A stretch of 64,000 nucleotides of DNA from Actinomadura rayongensis (GTDB lineage: Bacteria > Actinomycetota > Actinomycetes > Streptosporangiales > Streptosporangiaceae). The position numbers were made by a program, and so were the translations under genes. The stretch spans positions 62,001 to 126,000 of the forward strand of contig NZ_WUTW01000007.1 in assembly GCF_009831215.1 (NCBI RefSeq), given 5' to 3'. How positions within the stretch are numbered: position 1 is the first letter of the stretch; each line of letters begins with the position of its first letter. Shown here in pieces: positions 12,101-18,543 of the stretch. The notes below the pieces were generated by a model that made no database searches, was not told the DNA's origin, and was given only the letters and a program-made list of their open reading frames with translations.

Positions 12101-14113
12101 GCCGCCGCCGAGCAGCGGCCCGTACATCTCCAGCGTGGACGCGTCGAACGCGTGCGGGGCGAGCAGGAGGTGCCGGTCGCCGGGGCCCTCGGCGAGGCGC
12201 CCGTCGGTGGCGATCTCCACGACGTCGCGGTGCCGCGCGCCGACCGCCTTCGGGGTGCCGGTCGAGCCGGAGGTGAAGATCGCGTAGGCGAGCTGGTCCG
12301 GGCGGACGGCGACGTCCGGCGCGTGGTCGGGCTCGTCCGTCGCCCAGGCGTCGTCGTCCAGCACGAGCACCGTGATGCCGGCGTGGCGGGCGTCGGCGAG
12401 CCAGGGCCGCTCGGCGAGCGTCGCGCGGTCGCAGACGAGCAGCCGAACGCCGGTGTCGCGCAGCAGCCACGCCACCCGCTCGGCCGGGAACGTGTGGTGG
12501 ATCGGGACGTAATAACCGCCCGTCTTGAGTACCGCGAGCGACGTCGTCACGACGTCCGGCGAGCGTTCCAGCAGCACCGCGACCGGCGTCTCGGCGCCCG
12601 CGCCGAGCCCCAGCAGCCGGTGCGCGAGGCGGTTGGCGCGGCGGTCCAGGTCCCCGTAGCCGAGGACCGCGTCGCCCGGGACGGTCGCGACGGCGGGCGC
12701 ATCCGGGGTCGCGGCGACCTGGGCGGCGAACGCGTCCAGGACCGTCCGCGCGGGCCGCTCTGTCGCGGTCGCGTTCCAGCGCGTCAGGACGTTCGCGCGC
12801 TCGGCGCCGTCCAGCGGGTCGAGGTCCCCGACGCGCGACGCCGGGTCGGCGGCGGCCATCGCCCGCAGGAACCGGACGTGCCGGGCGTGGTGCGCGGCGA
12901 TCTCCTCGGCCGTGTGGAGATCGGGGTGGCCGTCCAGGTCGATGCGGGTGCCGCGCCCGTCCAGGCCGTCGTGGACGTTGAACGCCACGTCCTCGGTGAG
13001 CCCGAGCGCCAGCGGGTGCGCGCGGCCGGTCGCGCCCGCGAAGTCCGCCGTGTAGTCGAACGGCATGATGTTGATCGTCGCGGCGTAGAGGCGGCGGCGC
13101 TCGCCGAGCAGCTTCAGGTCGCGCAGCAGGTCCTCCAGCCGGTACCGCTGGTGGCGCAGCGCGCGGGCGGTCGCGCGGGAGACGGCGCGGGTCAGCTCGT
13201 CCACCGTCAGGTCCGGGTCGACGGTCACCCGCAGCGGGACGATGTTGGACATCATCGTCGGCGTGCGGCGCGCGAGGTCGGTCGTGCGGCCGGTCACCGC
13301 CAGGCCGAGGACGACCTCGGGGTTCCCGGTCATCCGCGCCATGTAGGCGGCGGTCGCGGCGATGGCGAGGCCCGGCGTCGCGGTGCGCAGGCGGCGCGCT
13401 GCGGCGGCGAGCGCCCCGCTGTCGTCCGGGCCGAGCGTGGTGCTGCTGCGGACGAAGTCCATCGTCGGCGCGGCCGTCCGGTCCGACAGGCCGGTGATCT
13501 CGGGCAGGTCCGCGAACCGCTCCGTCCAGTAGGCGCGGTCGCGGGCGAACTTCTCGGACGCGCGGTAGGCGGCGTCCTCGGCCAGCAGCGCCCGGTAGTC
13601 GCCCCGCTCCTCCGCCTCGTAGGCGCCGCCGCCCGCCAGCAGCGTGTACAGCTCCGCCATGCGGGAGTTGACGAGCGCGCCGCCGAAGCCGTCCACCGTG
13701 ATGTGGTGCGCGCGCAGGTACCAGAAATGGCGTTCCGGGCCGAGGCGCAGGACGGCGAGATGATGCAGCCGGTCCCCGAAAAGGTCCATCGGACGCGCCA
13801 TGTCCGCGCGCATCCACTCGCGCGCCGCCGCTTCCGGATCGGGCGCGGAGGAGAAATCCGTGAGAAGAATCGGTGTCTGCGGATCGTCCGGGAGAACCTG
13901 GTAAGGAACGCCGTCGCGTTCGACCAGCCGCAGTTGCAGACTGGGGAACTCGCGGGCCGCCATCCGGCCGATAGCGTCGAACAGCGCGGCGTCGAGCGGC
14001 CCTTCGATCTCGATGTACTGCGCGATGCAGATCGGCACCTCGGGATTGAGCTGCTGCGCGTACCACACGCTCTGCTGAGCGGCCGAAAGAGGAACGTGCT
14101 CCAGGGACGACAT
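3134..14113 (-). CDS. Three-module NRPS with an adenylation core missing from module 2
   Basis: A 3,659-aa megasynthase. Module 1: C (~4-445, HHITVDG), A (~450-960), PCP (Ser near 1007), epimerase (~1064-1490, HHFAVDG, EGHGRE). Module 2: C (~1520-1945, DCL type), then only the end of an A domain (~1950-2025, with VKKLVAYVV and A10 PNGKVDTKAL), PCP (Ser near 2065). Module 3: C (~2120-2560), full A (~2565-3080), PCP (~3123), epimerase (~3180-3620). The module 3 pocket reads D-F-W-N-V-G-M-V-H-K, the threonine code, so D-allo-Thr is expected. The module 1 pocket (D-A-L-F-Q-G-V-T-Y-K) is not assigned. The first C domain resembles those of DhbF/EntF, suggesting an acyl or aryl cap delivered in trans. 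Motifs A1-A8 are absent from module 2, so it must be loaded from outside. The start is ATG at 14113; an 80-residue upstream extension lacks NRPS features. Confidence 0.95.
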   Translation of the reverse strand: MSSLEHVPLSAAQQSVWYAQQLNPEVPICIAQYIEIEGPLDAALFDAIGRMAAREFPSLQLRLVERDGVPYQVLPDDPQTPILLTDFSSAPDPEAAAREWMRADMARPMDLFGDRLHHLAVLRLGPERHFWYLRAHHITVDGFGGALVNSRMAELYTLLAGGGAYEAEERGDYRALLAEDAAYRASEKFARDRAYWTERFADLPEITGLSDRTAAPTMDFVRSSTTLGPDDSGALAAAARRLRTATPGLAIAATAAYMARMTGNPEVVLGLAVTGRTTDLARRTPTMMSNIVPLRVTVDPDLTVDELTRAVSRATARALRHQRYRLEDLLRDLKLLGERRRLYAATINIMPFDYTADFAGATGRAHPLALGLTEDVAFNVHDGLDGRGTRIDLDGHPDLHTAEEIAAHHARHVRFLRAMAAADPASRVGDLDPLDGAERANVLTRWNATATERPARTVLDAFAAQVAATPDAPAVATVPGDAVLGYGDLDRRANRLAHRLLGLGAGAETPVAVLLERSPDVVTTSLAVLKTGGYYVPIHHTFPAERVAWLLRDTGVRLLVCDRATLAERPWLADARHAGITVLVLDDDAWATDEPDHAPDVAVRPDQLAYAIFTSGSTGTPKAVGARHRDVVEIATDGRLAEGPGDRHLLLAPHAFDASTLEMYGPLLGGGTVVVPPDGALDSAGLERVIAAGRVSHLFITTALFNLVAAERPAAFAPARVVQTGGEAASAAALARVTAACPDTRVSNVYGPTEATTYALAQPLAGLDLAALRTVPIGSPLDDTRAYVLDAALRPVPPGVTGELYIAGSGLARGYLNRPALTSAAFVACPFGTPGERMYRTGDLVRWSVAVPGSLEYVGRADQQVKIRGFRIELGEIEAALVRQPSVARAAVVAREDEPGVKRLVAYVVPDGEPVDPGELRAAVGATLPEYMVPAAVVALDALPLTPNGKLDQRALPAPDYAAASGASRPYRAPRTPAETVLCGLYAEILGLERVGLDDGFFDLGGDSIIAMRLVSRARRAGLAISPREVFQRPTVDELAAVARPLDGAVPAAPDTGLGDVPATPILRWFRDLGGPADGFAQSVLLRTPAGLGAEPLAGALRAVLDHHDALRLIARPDGTLEVPPPGAGDASVRRVDVAGQDAETLAATIAVERAAARAALDPAAGDNVRLVWFDAGDAPGRLLLVVHHFAVDGVSWRILVPDLVTAWAALAAGGAPALDPVGTSLRAWARRLADEAPARAGELDLWRGVLAGDPVPLGDRPLDPAVDTHATAVRFTAELDAETTGALLTAVPAAFHGRAADVLLTGFARAVAGWREARGRSGPVLLDVEGHGREDVFPGLDLSRTVGWFTSKYPVRLDPGELGPAESLKRVKETLRAIPDNGLGFGLLRYLNADTEAELAALPAPEIVVNYLGRVADADGDWSVAGEPGALGGAADDALPLGHALAVDAVAQDGPDGPRLVATWTFAGALLAEADVRELAARWTAELRALAAVAGEGGHTPSDFPLVALDAAAVADLERAHPALTDVWPLAPLQQGLYFHSLLDAAATDVYTGQLVLDLAGDLDAAALRAAAHALPARHASLRTAFTQAADGEPVQVVLRDAAVDWREVACDEAALAALMDAERTRRFDLARPPFLRFVLAALGPGRYRLVLTFHHIVLDGWSMPSLAAELLALYSGQEPPRAPAYRDHLGWLARQDPAEAGAAWAQALDGLEHGTLVAPAAPAIAPGLPGKVKTLLPAALSDGLAATARAHGVTVNTVVQAAWGLLLGRLLGRDDVVFGATVSGRPPELPGVERMVGLFINTLPVRVRLLPGETAGDFLVRLQGEQADLFPYHHHGLGEIQRAAGTGALFDTMTVFENYPLDSSLLNAAFGGVRLTGADLLDATHYPLTLDAVPGERLQLRLGYRTDLFDRATAEALVAELLAFAAALVEDPSRPVADLALTDAALAARFAAPEPPARTVKKLVAYVVAAPGATLDPEEIRAHARAHLPESMVPAAVVVLPEMPLTPNGKVDTKALPRPVLTVPLRPYRAPRDEREAAIAAVFADLLGADGVGIDDDFFELGGDSLVAMRIVGRIRRALGVELPVRALFEAPTVAGLAALAGTDPARPALTARERPASVPLSYAQQRLWFLHRFEGPSATYNVPVALRVRGALDLDALRAALGDVVARHEALRTILPDDGGVPRQVVLDAAAARPALRIADATERDLPVKLASAAGYTFDISGEPPLRAHLFRLSATEHVVLLLLHHVAGDGWSMAPLARDLIGAYVERAAGRAPQWDPLPVQYADYTLWQRELFGSEDDPESLISRQIAYWRDALADLPEELPLPADRPRPAEASHRGATARFTLGADAHRALLALARETGASPFMVARAAYAALLTRLGAGTDVPVGSPVAGRTDEALDDLVGNFVNMLVFRTDTSGDPSFRELIARVRETDLAAYAHQDVPFERLVEVLNPPRHLGRHPLFQVGLTFQNNPEARLDLPGFTAEPEPLHAGVARFDLLMVLTERPDGAGIDGELEYALDRYDPATAETIVRRFERYLAGLLADPSARIGAVDVLDPAERAAILTDWAGGTAAPDAATTIPALFEARAEARPDAPAVTFEGVTLTYGEVEARANRLAHLLVGRGVGPEQFVALALPRSADLVVAILGVLKAGAAYVPVDPDYPAERVASMLADAAPALAVTAPGADAALPAELPRVLLDAVGEFPATRVTDADRTAPLRPDHPAYVIYTSGSTGRPKGVVVPHRNVVRLLSSTREWFDFGPDDVWTLFHSYAFDFTVWELWGSLLNGGRLVVVPYLTSRSPDEFLKLLVAERVTVLNQTPSAFYQLMAADRENPGSDLALRYVVFGGEALELGRLADWYSRHADDTPRLVNMYGITETTVHVSYVELDQFSAETASGSVIGIGIPDLRIYVLDDYLQPVAPGVVGELYVAGAGLARGYLNRPGLSAERFVADPYGKPGTRMYRTGDLARWDRTGTLEYLGRADQQVQLRGFRIEPGEIEAVLARHESVTDVAVIVRDERLVAYVVPAEGAALDAAALRAFAGRHLPVHMVPAGVVELPVLPLTVNGKLDRRALPDLTVEVSARTPGTPEEEILAGLFAEVLGLERVGVDDGFFDLGGDSIIAIQLVSRARQSGLVISPRDVFQHQTVEALAAVARPAGADETVETEPPGAGEGPVPVTPIVAWLRDRVGGDAARVAAYTQATMLVTPPGLDHDALVDAVRAVLDRHDVLRLRLDVEDGAWRPFVRPAGDVPAAPLVTRIDAQGLDPDKRAAVLAEQAAAARDRVDPVAGTTLQVVWFDAGEERGRLLVVAHHLVVDGVSWRILLPDLVAAWTGAALEPVPTSFRRWAQKLTALASGAETTGELDTWLDLVDGPPQRLADGDPRTVTTDRAASLTVDLPADVTGPLLADVPAAFHGRVNDVLLTGLALAVAHWRRRRGGRGTGVLLDLEGHGREDVVPGVDLSRTVGWFTSLFPVRLDAGPADWADVTAGGPAVGTAVKRVKEQLRAVPRNGIGYGLLRYLNEETAEELADLPTAQLAFNYLGRVAPGADGADWSLAPEEPAAGDDPRMPFAHALTVNALARDLPGGPELRATWTWPDGLLAAADVRDLADAWFAALRGLAAHARAGAAGGFTPSDLLVDLDQSEIDTLQDAWRNRE

Positions 14114-14583
14114 CACGGGGTACTTTCCCGGTCGGAGGGGTGGTGCAGGACGCCCGAGAAGGCGACCGGAGACGGTCGTCGGGGCAGCGATCCAGAAAAC
14201 GCGACGACAGCACTCAGGACCTTTTCGTCCCCTTTCCCCGATTCCCTCCCGCGCGCCTCGTCCGGCCACGACCCGACGCGCGCCGACAGGGCGCCCGACC
14301 TGCACCGGACGAACCGCTTTCCGCACGTCCGGCACGGGTTCGTCCTCGACCACGTGCTCTACTCAGGAGTAGCGGAGCCACAGTTAACCAGCCCGTCACA
14401 TGCCTCGCAATGCCCCGCAATGCAGAACTTGGCGGCGAAAATTGCTAACCGGAGTGACAAACGAGGCGGGTGGATCGTGCGCCGAGAGCACCCTGGCCAC
14501 TCGTCAGGTGACAATGAGTGACGGAGGCCACGTCCGGACGGTCGTCACGCTCCGTGCGCGTTACAGACGATCTTCCGGAACGG
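14114..14583. promoter_or_regulatory. Intergenic control region between free-standing A gene and large NRPS
   Basis: These 470 bp hold no convincing gene in any frame and are less GC-rich than the flanking genes around 14380-14520. They contain a palindrome CTACTC-AG-GAGTAG at 14359-14372 next to CACGTG (14351-14356), and an 8-bp direct repeat CGCAATGC at 14406-14413 and 14416-14423, spaced 10 bp, one helical turn. These are plausible operator elements for NRPS transcription toward 14113. I could not place a clear -35/-10 pair. No frame in this gap encodes the missing C-terminal part of the adjacent adenylation protein. Confidence 0.5.
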
Positions 14584-16095
14584 TCAGGAACCGGCCGGAA
14601 ACTCGTGCACGACGACCGCCGCCGCGCCGACCCCCGGATGCCGCTGCAGGACCGCCTCGATCTCGCCCAGCTCCATCCGGACGCCGGAGATCTTGACCTG
14701 GCGGTCGACCCGGCCGAGGTACTGCAGCGTCGGCCGGCCCGCCCCGCCCGCGCCCGCCGGCAGCAGCCGCACCGCGTCGCCCGTCCGGTACAGCCGGCCG
14801 GTCGGCGTCGCGGCGAACGGGTCCTGATAGAACGCCTCGCGCGTCCGGTCGTGGTTGCCGAGGTAGCCCCGGCCGACGCACACGCCGCCGACGAACAGCT
14901 CGCCGGTCTCGTCCAGCTCGCACGCGCGCCAGGAGCCGTCGTCGTCCCGGCGCAGCACGTAGAGCTGGGCGTTGATGATCGGCGCGCCGATCGGCAGCCG
15001 CAGCAGCTCCAGGTCGGGCGCGGTGACGCGGTGGTGCGTGACGTCGTCGGAGCACTCGGTCGGGCCGTAGGCGTTGAGCAGCCCGGCGTGCGGCAGCGCC
15101 GTCAGCCAGCGGCGCGACAGCTCGGCGGGCAGCTCCTCGCCGGTCGCGATCATCCAGCGCAGGCCGCCGAGCGCGCCCGCCGGGGCGTCCGCGAGATCGT
15201 CCAGCAGATGGCGGACCATCGTCGGGACCAGCTCCACGATCGTGATGCCGCGCTCGTCCACCGCCCGCGCGAACGCCACCGGGTCGTGCGCGACGTCGTC
15301 GCCGACGATCTCGACCCGGCCGCCGAGGACGAGCGGGCACAGCATCTGCCAGACCGAGATGTCGAAGCCGAGCGGCGCGGTCTGCGCAAGGACGTCCGCC
15401 CCGGTCATGCCGAGGTCGGTGATCTTGGCGTAGAGGTGGTTGATCATGCCCTGGTGCTCGACCACCGCGCCCTTCGGCTTACCGGTGGAACCCGAGGTGA
15501 ACAGCACGTAGCGGGGCTGGTCGAGGGAGTCCAGCCGGGGCGCGCCGGGCCACGGGTCGAACGCGCCGGCGGCGTCCGCGCGCTCCACCGCGCACCCGGC
15601 CTCGGCCGCGCCCGCCAGCAGCGCGGGGGTCGGCTCGCCCGCGACGACCAGCACCGCCGCGCCCGCCTGGGCGAGGACGTCGCGGACGCGCGCGGCGGGC
15701 CACGTCGCGTCGGCGGGCACGTACAGCGCGCCGATCAGCTCGGTCGCGAGGAACGCCGCGACGATCTCCCAGCCGCGCTCGCCGCCGACGCCGACGACCG
15801 TGCCCGGCTCGACGCCGCGCGCTTCCAGGAACGCGGCCGTCTGCCGGGCGCGCACCGCCAGCTCGGCGTAGGTGAGGCGGACGTCGCCGTCCACCACCGC
15901 GACGCGGGACGGGTCGGCGGCGAACCGCTCGACGCGCGCGATCACGGGGTCGGCGAGGTCGATCGCGCGCTCGGCGGTCATGCCGTGCCGGGCGGCGAGG
16001 ACGCGCGCACGCTCCACCTCGGCGGCCGGGACGGGAAGGACGGGCAACTCCCCGTGATCCAGGAGCCGTTCGGCGACGCGTACGCCAGCATTCAT
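14584..16095 (-). CDS. Free-standing adenylation core lacking the A9-A10 C-terminal subdomain
   Basis: A 503-aa amino acid adenylating protein with A3 (FTSGSTGKPKG, ~residue 200), A5 (NAYGPTE), A7 (YRTGD) and A8 (GRVDRQVKISG ... LGEIE, ~470). The reading frame ends about 15 residues after A8, so A9 and the A10 lysine needed for adenylation are missing. The large NRPS carries a fragment that starts at the matching point. By eye the pocket is D-I-W-E-I-T-A-D-D-K: Glu at 278 and Asp at 330/331 suit a basic or diamino substrate, in line with the neighbouring diaminopropionate genes. The ATG has a good ribosome site (CGGAGAG). The stop TGA at 14586 is clean and no other frame downstream supplies a tail. 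It is read toward the NRPS and may share its control. A degraded gene is the alternative. Confidence 0.9.
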   Translation of the reverse strand: MNAGVRVAERLLDHGELPVLPVPAAEVERARVLAARHGMTAERAIDLADPVIARVERFAADPSRVAVVDGDVRLTYAELAVRARQTAAFLEARGVEPGTVVGVGGERGWEIVAAFLATELIGALYVPADATWPAARVRDVLAQAGAAVLVVAGEPTPALLAGAAEAGCAVERADAAGAFDPWPGAPRLDSLDQPRYVLFTSGSTGKPKGAVVEHQGMINHLYAKITDLGMTGADVLAQTAPLGFDISVWQMLCPLVLGGRVEIVGDDVAHDPVAFARAVDERGITIVELVPTMVRHLLDDLADAPAGALGGLRWMIATGEELPAELSRRWLTALPHAGLLNAYGPTECSDDVTHHRVTAPDLELLRLPIGAPIINAQLYVLRRDDDGSWRACELDETGELFVGGVCVGRGYLGNHDRTREAFYQDPFAATPTGRLYRTGDAVRLLPAGAGGAGRPTLQYLGRVDRQVKISGVRMELGEIEAVLQRHPGVGAAAVVVHEFPAGS

Positions 16096-16460
16096 CTTGA
16101 CTCTCCGTGATCTGGGACGTCTCGACCGTCATCACTAATGGACCGGCCGCACCGGCCCGCGTTGACCGCGGCGATAGCTTATGTCCCGCTCGTCCATGCC
16201 TTCACCGAATCGGCGCATTCGATAGTACCCGCGGGTAACTCGGGGCTTGCCACCGGACATGGCCGAAGGTACCGTGATACTTCGCCCCAGTCCGGCCAGA
16301 ACTGGGACGGACATCGGGGGAAGACGGGGGAACGGCCGGCCATCGCGAATTCCGGAACGCGACCCTCGGGACCTTGACCGCGGCGAATATCCGGAGTCGC
16401 GAGAAAAGGTCACTCCACTTCCGCCGGTCCCTCCACGGTAATTCTCTCAAGGGTGGCAGC
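16096..16460. promoter_or_regulatory. Divergent promoter region, adenylation gene / SbnA-like gene
   Basis: These 365 bp separate two divergently transcribed biosynthetic genes. I see no supported gene in them. The 13-bp sequence TTGACCGCGGCGA occurs twice in the same orientation, at 16162-16174 and 16374-16386; it contains the palindrome CCGCGG and begins like a -35 box (TTGACC). It could be a binding site for a shared regulator or a promoter element. The ribosome site AAGGGTGG (16449-16456) belongs to the SbnA-like gene. Confidence 0.5.
16162..16386. repeat. Pair of 13-bp exact direct repeats TTGACCGCGGCGA
   Basis: Copies lie at 16162-16174 and 16374-16386, 212 bp apart, in the divergent intergenic region. 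Each is centred on CCGCGG. One sits nearer the adenylation gene start, the other nearer the SbnA-like gene, as expected if one regulator controls both directions. Function is inferred only from position and identity. Confidence 0.55.
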
Positions 16461-17450
16461 GTGCCCATCATCACCTCGCCGCAGGAATTCAATGTCGACG
16501 ACCTCTACGTGGATCTGCGCCCGGTACTCGACTGCCCGCTGTACCTCAAGTGCGAGGGATTCAATTTCGCCGGCTCGGTGAAACTCAAGGCCGCCGCCGC
16601 GATGGTCGCCGCGGCCGAGCGCGACGGCCTGCTGACCCCCGGCAGCACGATCGTGGAGTCGTCCTCGGGCAACCTCGGCATCGCGCTCAGCCTCATCGCC
16701 GCCGACCGCGGCCACCGCTTCGTCTGCGTCACCGACCCGCGCTGCAACCCGGCCTCGATGCGGCTGATGCGCGCCCTCGGCGCCGAGGTCCGCGTCATCT
16801 CCGCCAAGGACGAGAACGGCGGCTACCTGCAGAGCCGCATCGACTACGTCCGGGGGCTGACCGAGTCCGGCGGCGGCTACGTCTGGCTCAACCAGTACGC
16901 CAACAGCAACAACTGGCGGGCGCACTACTCCGGCACCGCGCCCGCGATCGACCGTCAGTTCCCCGATCTGGAGGTCCTGTTCGTCGGCGCGGGCACCACC
17001 GGGACGCTGATGGGCTGCGCCCGGTACTTCCGCGAGCACGACCGGCCCGTCACGATCGTCGCCGTGGACGCGGTCGGGTCGGTGACGTTCGGCGGCATCC
17101 CCGAGCGGCGCATGGTCCCCGGGCTCGGCACGAGCAGCCGGCCCGCGCTGGTGGACGAGTCCTACGTCGACGACGTCGTCCACGTCCCCGAGACCGACAC
17201 GATCCGGACCGTCCACGCGCTGTCGTCGCGCGGGTTCCTGTTCGGCGGCTCGACCGGCACGGTCGTGTCCGGCGCGGCGCGCTGGCTCGCCGCCAAGTAC
17301 CCCGGCGAGGAACCGGTCGCCGTCGCGATCGCCCCCGACCTCGGCGAACGCTATCTCGACTCGATCTACGAGGAGAGCTGGCTGCGCGAGAACTTCGCCG
17401 ATATCGCGCACGAACTGCACCTTCCCGGCGCCGATATCCTCGGCGTTTGA
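16461..17450 (+). CDS. sbnA: SbnA-like PLP enzyme, N-(1-amino-1-carboxyl-2-ethyl)-glutamate synthase
   Basis: A 329-aa fold-type II PLP enzyme of the cysteine synthase superfamily, about the length of SbnA. SbnA-type enzymes condense O-phosphoserine with glutamate to give ACEGA, the precursor of L-2,3-diaminopropionate. Visible motifs are the PLP-lysine region FAGSVKLKAA (~residues 38-47), the substrate loop SSSGNLGIALS and the phosphate-binding GAGTTGTLMG. The GTG start is chosen because AAGGGTGG precedes it by four bases and it gives the family N-terminus; an upstream ATG would add 29 unrelated residues. It is followed after 32 bp by an SbnB-like gene, the usual pair. Ordinary cysteine synthase is a less likely reading given that partner and the NRPS neighbours. 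Confidence 0.9.
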   Translation: MPIITSPQEFNVDDLYVDLRPVLDCPLYLKCEGFNFAGSVKLKAAAAMVAAAERDGLLTPGSTIVESSSGNLGIALSLIAADRGHRFVCVTDPRCNPASMRLMRALGAEVRVISAKDENGGYLQSRIDYVRGLTESGGGYVWLNQYANSNNWRAHYSGTAPAIDRQFPDLEVLFVGAGTTGTLMGCARYFREHDRPVTIVAVDAVGSVTFGGIPERRMVPGLGTSSRPALVDESYVDDVVHVPETDTIRTVHALSSRGFLFGGSTGTVVSGAARWLAAKYPGEEPVAVAIAPDLGERYLDSIYEESWLRENFADIAHELHLPGADILGV

Positions 17451-17482
17451 CACCTGCCCACACATTTCACGGAGTTTCGGTC

Positions 17483-18508
17483 ATGACGCAGCCCCCGTCC
17501 TTCGCGGTGATCTCCGGCGCCCAGGTTCACGCGGCCGTCAGCGGGCGCGAGCGCGAGGTCACCGCCATGATCGAGGCCGCGTACCGGCTGCACGGCGCGG
17601 GACGGACCGTCAACCCCGACTCCTACTTCCTGCGCTTCCCCGACGAGCCCGCGAACCGGATCATCGCGCTGCCCGCGTCGGTCGGCGGCGAGGTCGACGT
17701 GCACGGCATCAAGTGGATCTCCAGCTTCCCCGGCAACGTCGCGGCCGGGATCCCGCGCGCGTCGGCCGTCCTGATCCTCAACGACACCGCGACCGGCTAC
17801 CCGTTCGCGTGCCTGGAGAGTTCGATCATCAGCGCGGCCCGCACCGCCGCGTCCGCCGCCCTCGCCGCCGCCCGGCTCGCCGACGCCCGCGGCGCCCGGC
17901 CGCGCCGCGCGGGGTTCTTCGGCGTCGGGCTGATCGCCCGGTACGTCCACACCTACCTGGCGGCGAACGGGTTCGCGTTCGACGAGCTGCACGTCCACGA
18001 CCTGTCGCGCGAGCACGCCGAGGGCTTCCGCGACTACCTGGAGCGCACCGGGTCCGGCGCGGTGACGATCCACGACGCGGCCGAGGACCTGGTGCGCTCG
18101 TCCGACCTGATCGTCTTCGCGACCGTCGCGGGCGAACCGCACGTCACCGACCCGAAGTGGTTCGAGCACAACCCGCTCGTGCTGCACGTGTCGCTGCGGG
18201 ACCTCTCCCCCGAGATCATCCTGGCGTCGTACAACATCGTGGACGACGTCGACCACTGCCTGAAGGCCAACACCTCGCCGCACCTGGCCGAGCAGCGGGT
18301 GGGCAACCGGGACTTCGTCGCCGGAACCCTCTACGACGTCCTCACCGGCACGGCGACCCCGCCCGCCGACCGCCCGGTGATCTTCTCCCCGTTCGGCCTC
18401 GGCGTCCTGGACCTCGCCGTCGCCCGCCACGTCTACGACCGGGTGACCGAATCCGGCGAACTGCAAACGGTTCCGGGCTTCTTCCACGAGATGAAGCGCT
18501 ACGGCTGA
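17483..18508 (+). CDS. sbnB: SbnB-like NAD-dependent dehydrogenase forming 2,3-diaminopropionate
   Basis: A 341-aa member of the ornithine cyclodeaminase/mu-crystallin family, matching SbnB in length. SbnB oxidatively hydrolyses ACEGA with NAD to L-2,3-diaminopropionate and 2-oxoglutarate. The substrate-facing N-terminal half includes DVHGIKWISSFP; the Rossmann motif is GFFGVGLIARYVHTYL near residue 155. The ATG is preceded by GGAG at 17471. It forms an operon with the SbnA-like gene and sits beside the NRPS genes, so the product most likely feeds the peptide. The stop overlaps a possible ATG of the next small gene (TGATG). Confidence 0.9.
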   Translation: MTQPPSFAVISGAQVHAAVSGREREVTAMIEAAYRLHGAGRTVNPDSYFLRFPDEPANRIIALPASVGGEVDVHGIKWISSFPGNVAAGIPRASAVLILNDTATGYPFACLESSIISAARTAASAALAAARLADARGARPRRAGFFGVGLIARYVHTYLAANGFAFDELHVHDLSREHAEGFRDYLERTGSGAVTIHDAAEDLVRSSDLIVFATVAGEPHVTDPKWFEHNPLVLHVSLRDLSPEIILASYNIVDDVDHCLKANTSPHLAEQRVGNRDFVAGTLYDVLTGTATPPADRPVIFSPFGLGVLDLAVARHVYDRVTESGELQTVPGFFHEMKRYG

Positions 18509-18543
18509 TGCATAGGCCCGTCCGAGACGGGCAGGCGTCGGAC

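Noticed and set aside
5462..14521. A 3,019-codon open frame on the plus strand opposite the NRPS
   Set aside because: It is antisense to clear NRPS domains, is made of Arg/Gly/Val/Gln-rich sequence without any domain, and arises from the lack of stops in very GC-rich DNA.
14114..14583. Possible missing C-terminal subdomain of the free-standing A protein, shifted to another frame
   Set aside because: No frame in this interval encodes LPxxMVP or NGK-type motifs, so a simple frameshift does not explain the truncation.
14114..16460. Iron-box (IdeR/DmdR type) control of the NRPS genes
   Set aside because: No TTAGGTTAGGCTAACCTAA-like 19-bp palindrome is visible in either intergenic region.
18516..18532. 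Terminator after the SbnB-like gene
   Set aside because: The hairpin has only a 6-bp stem, no T-tract, and lies between two co-directional frames, possibly inside a coding sequence.
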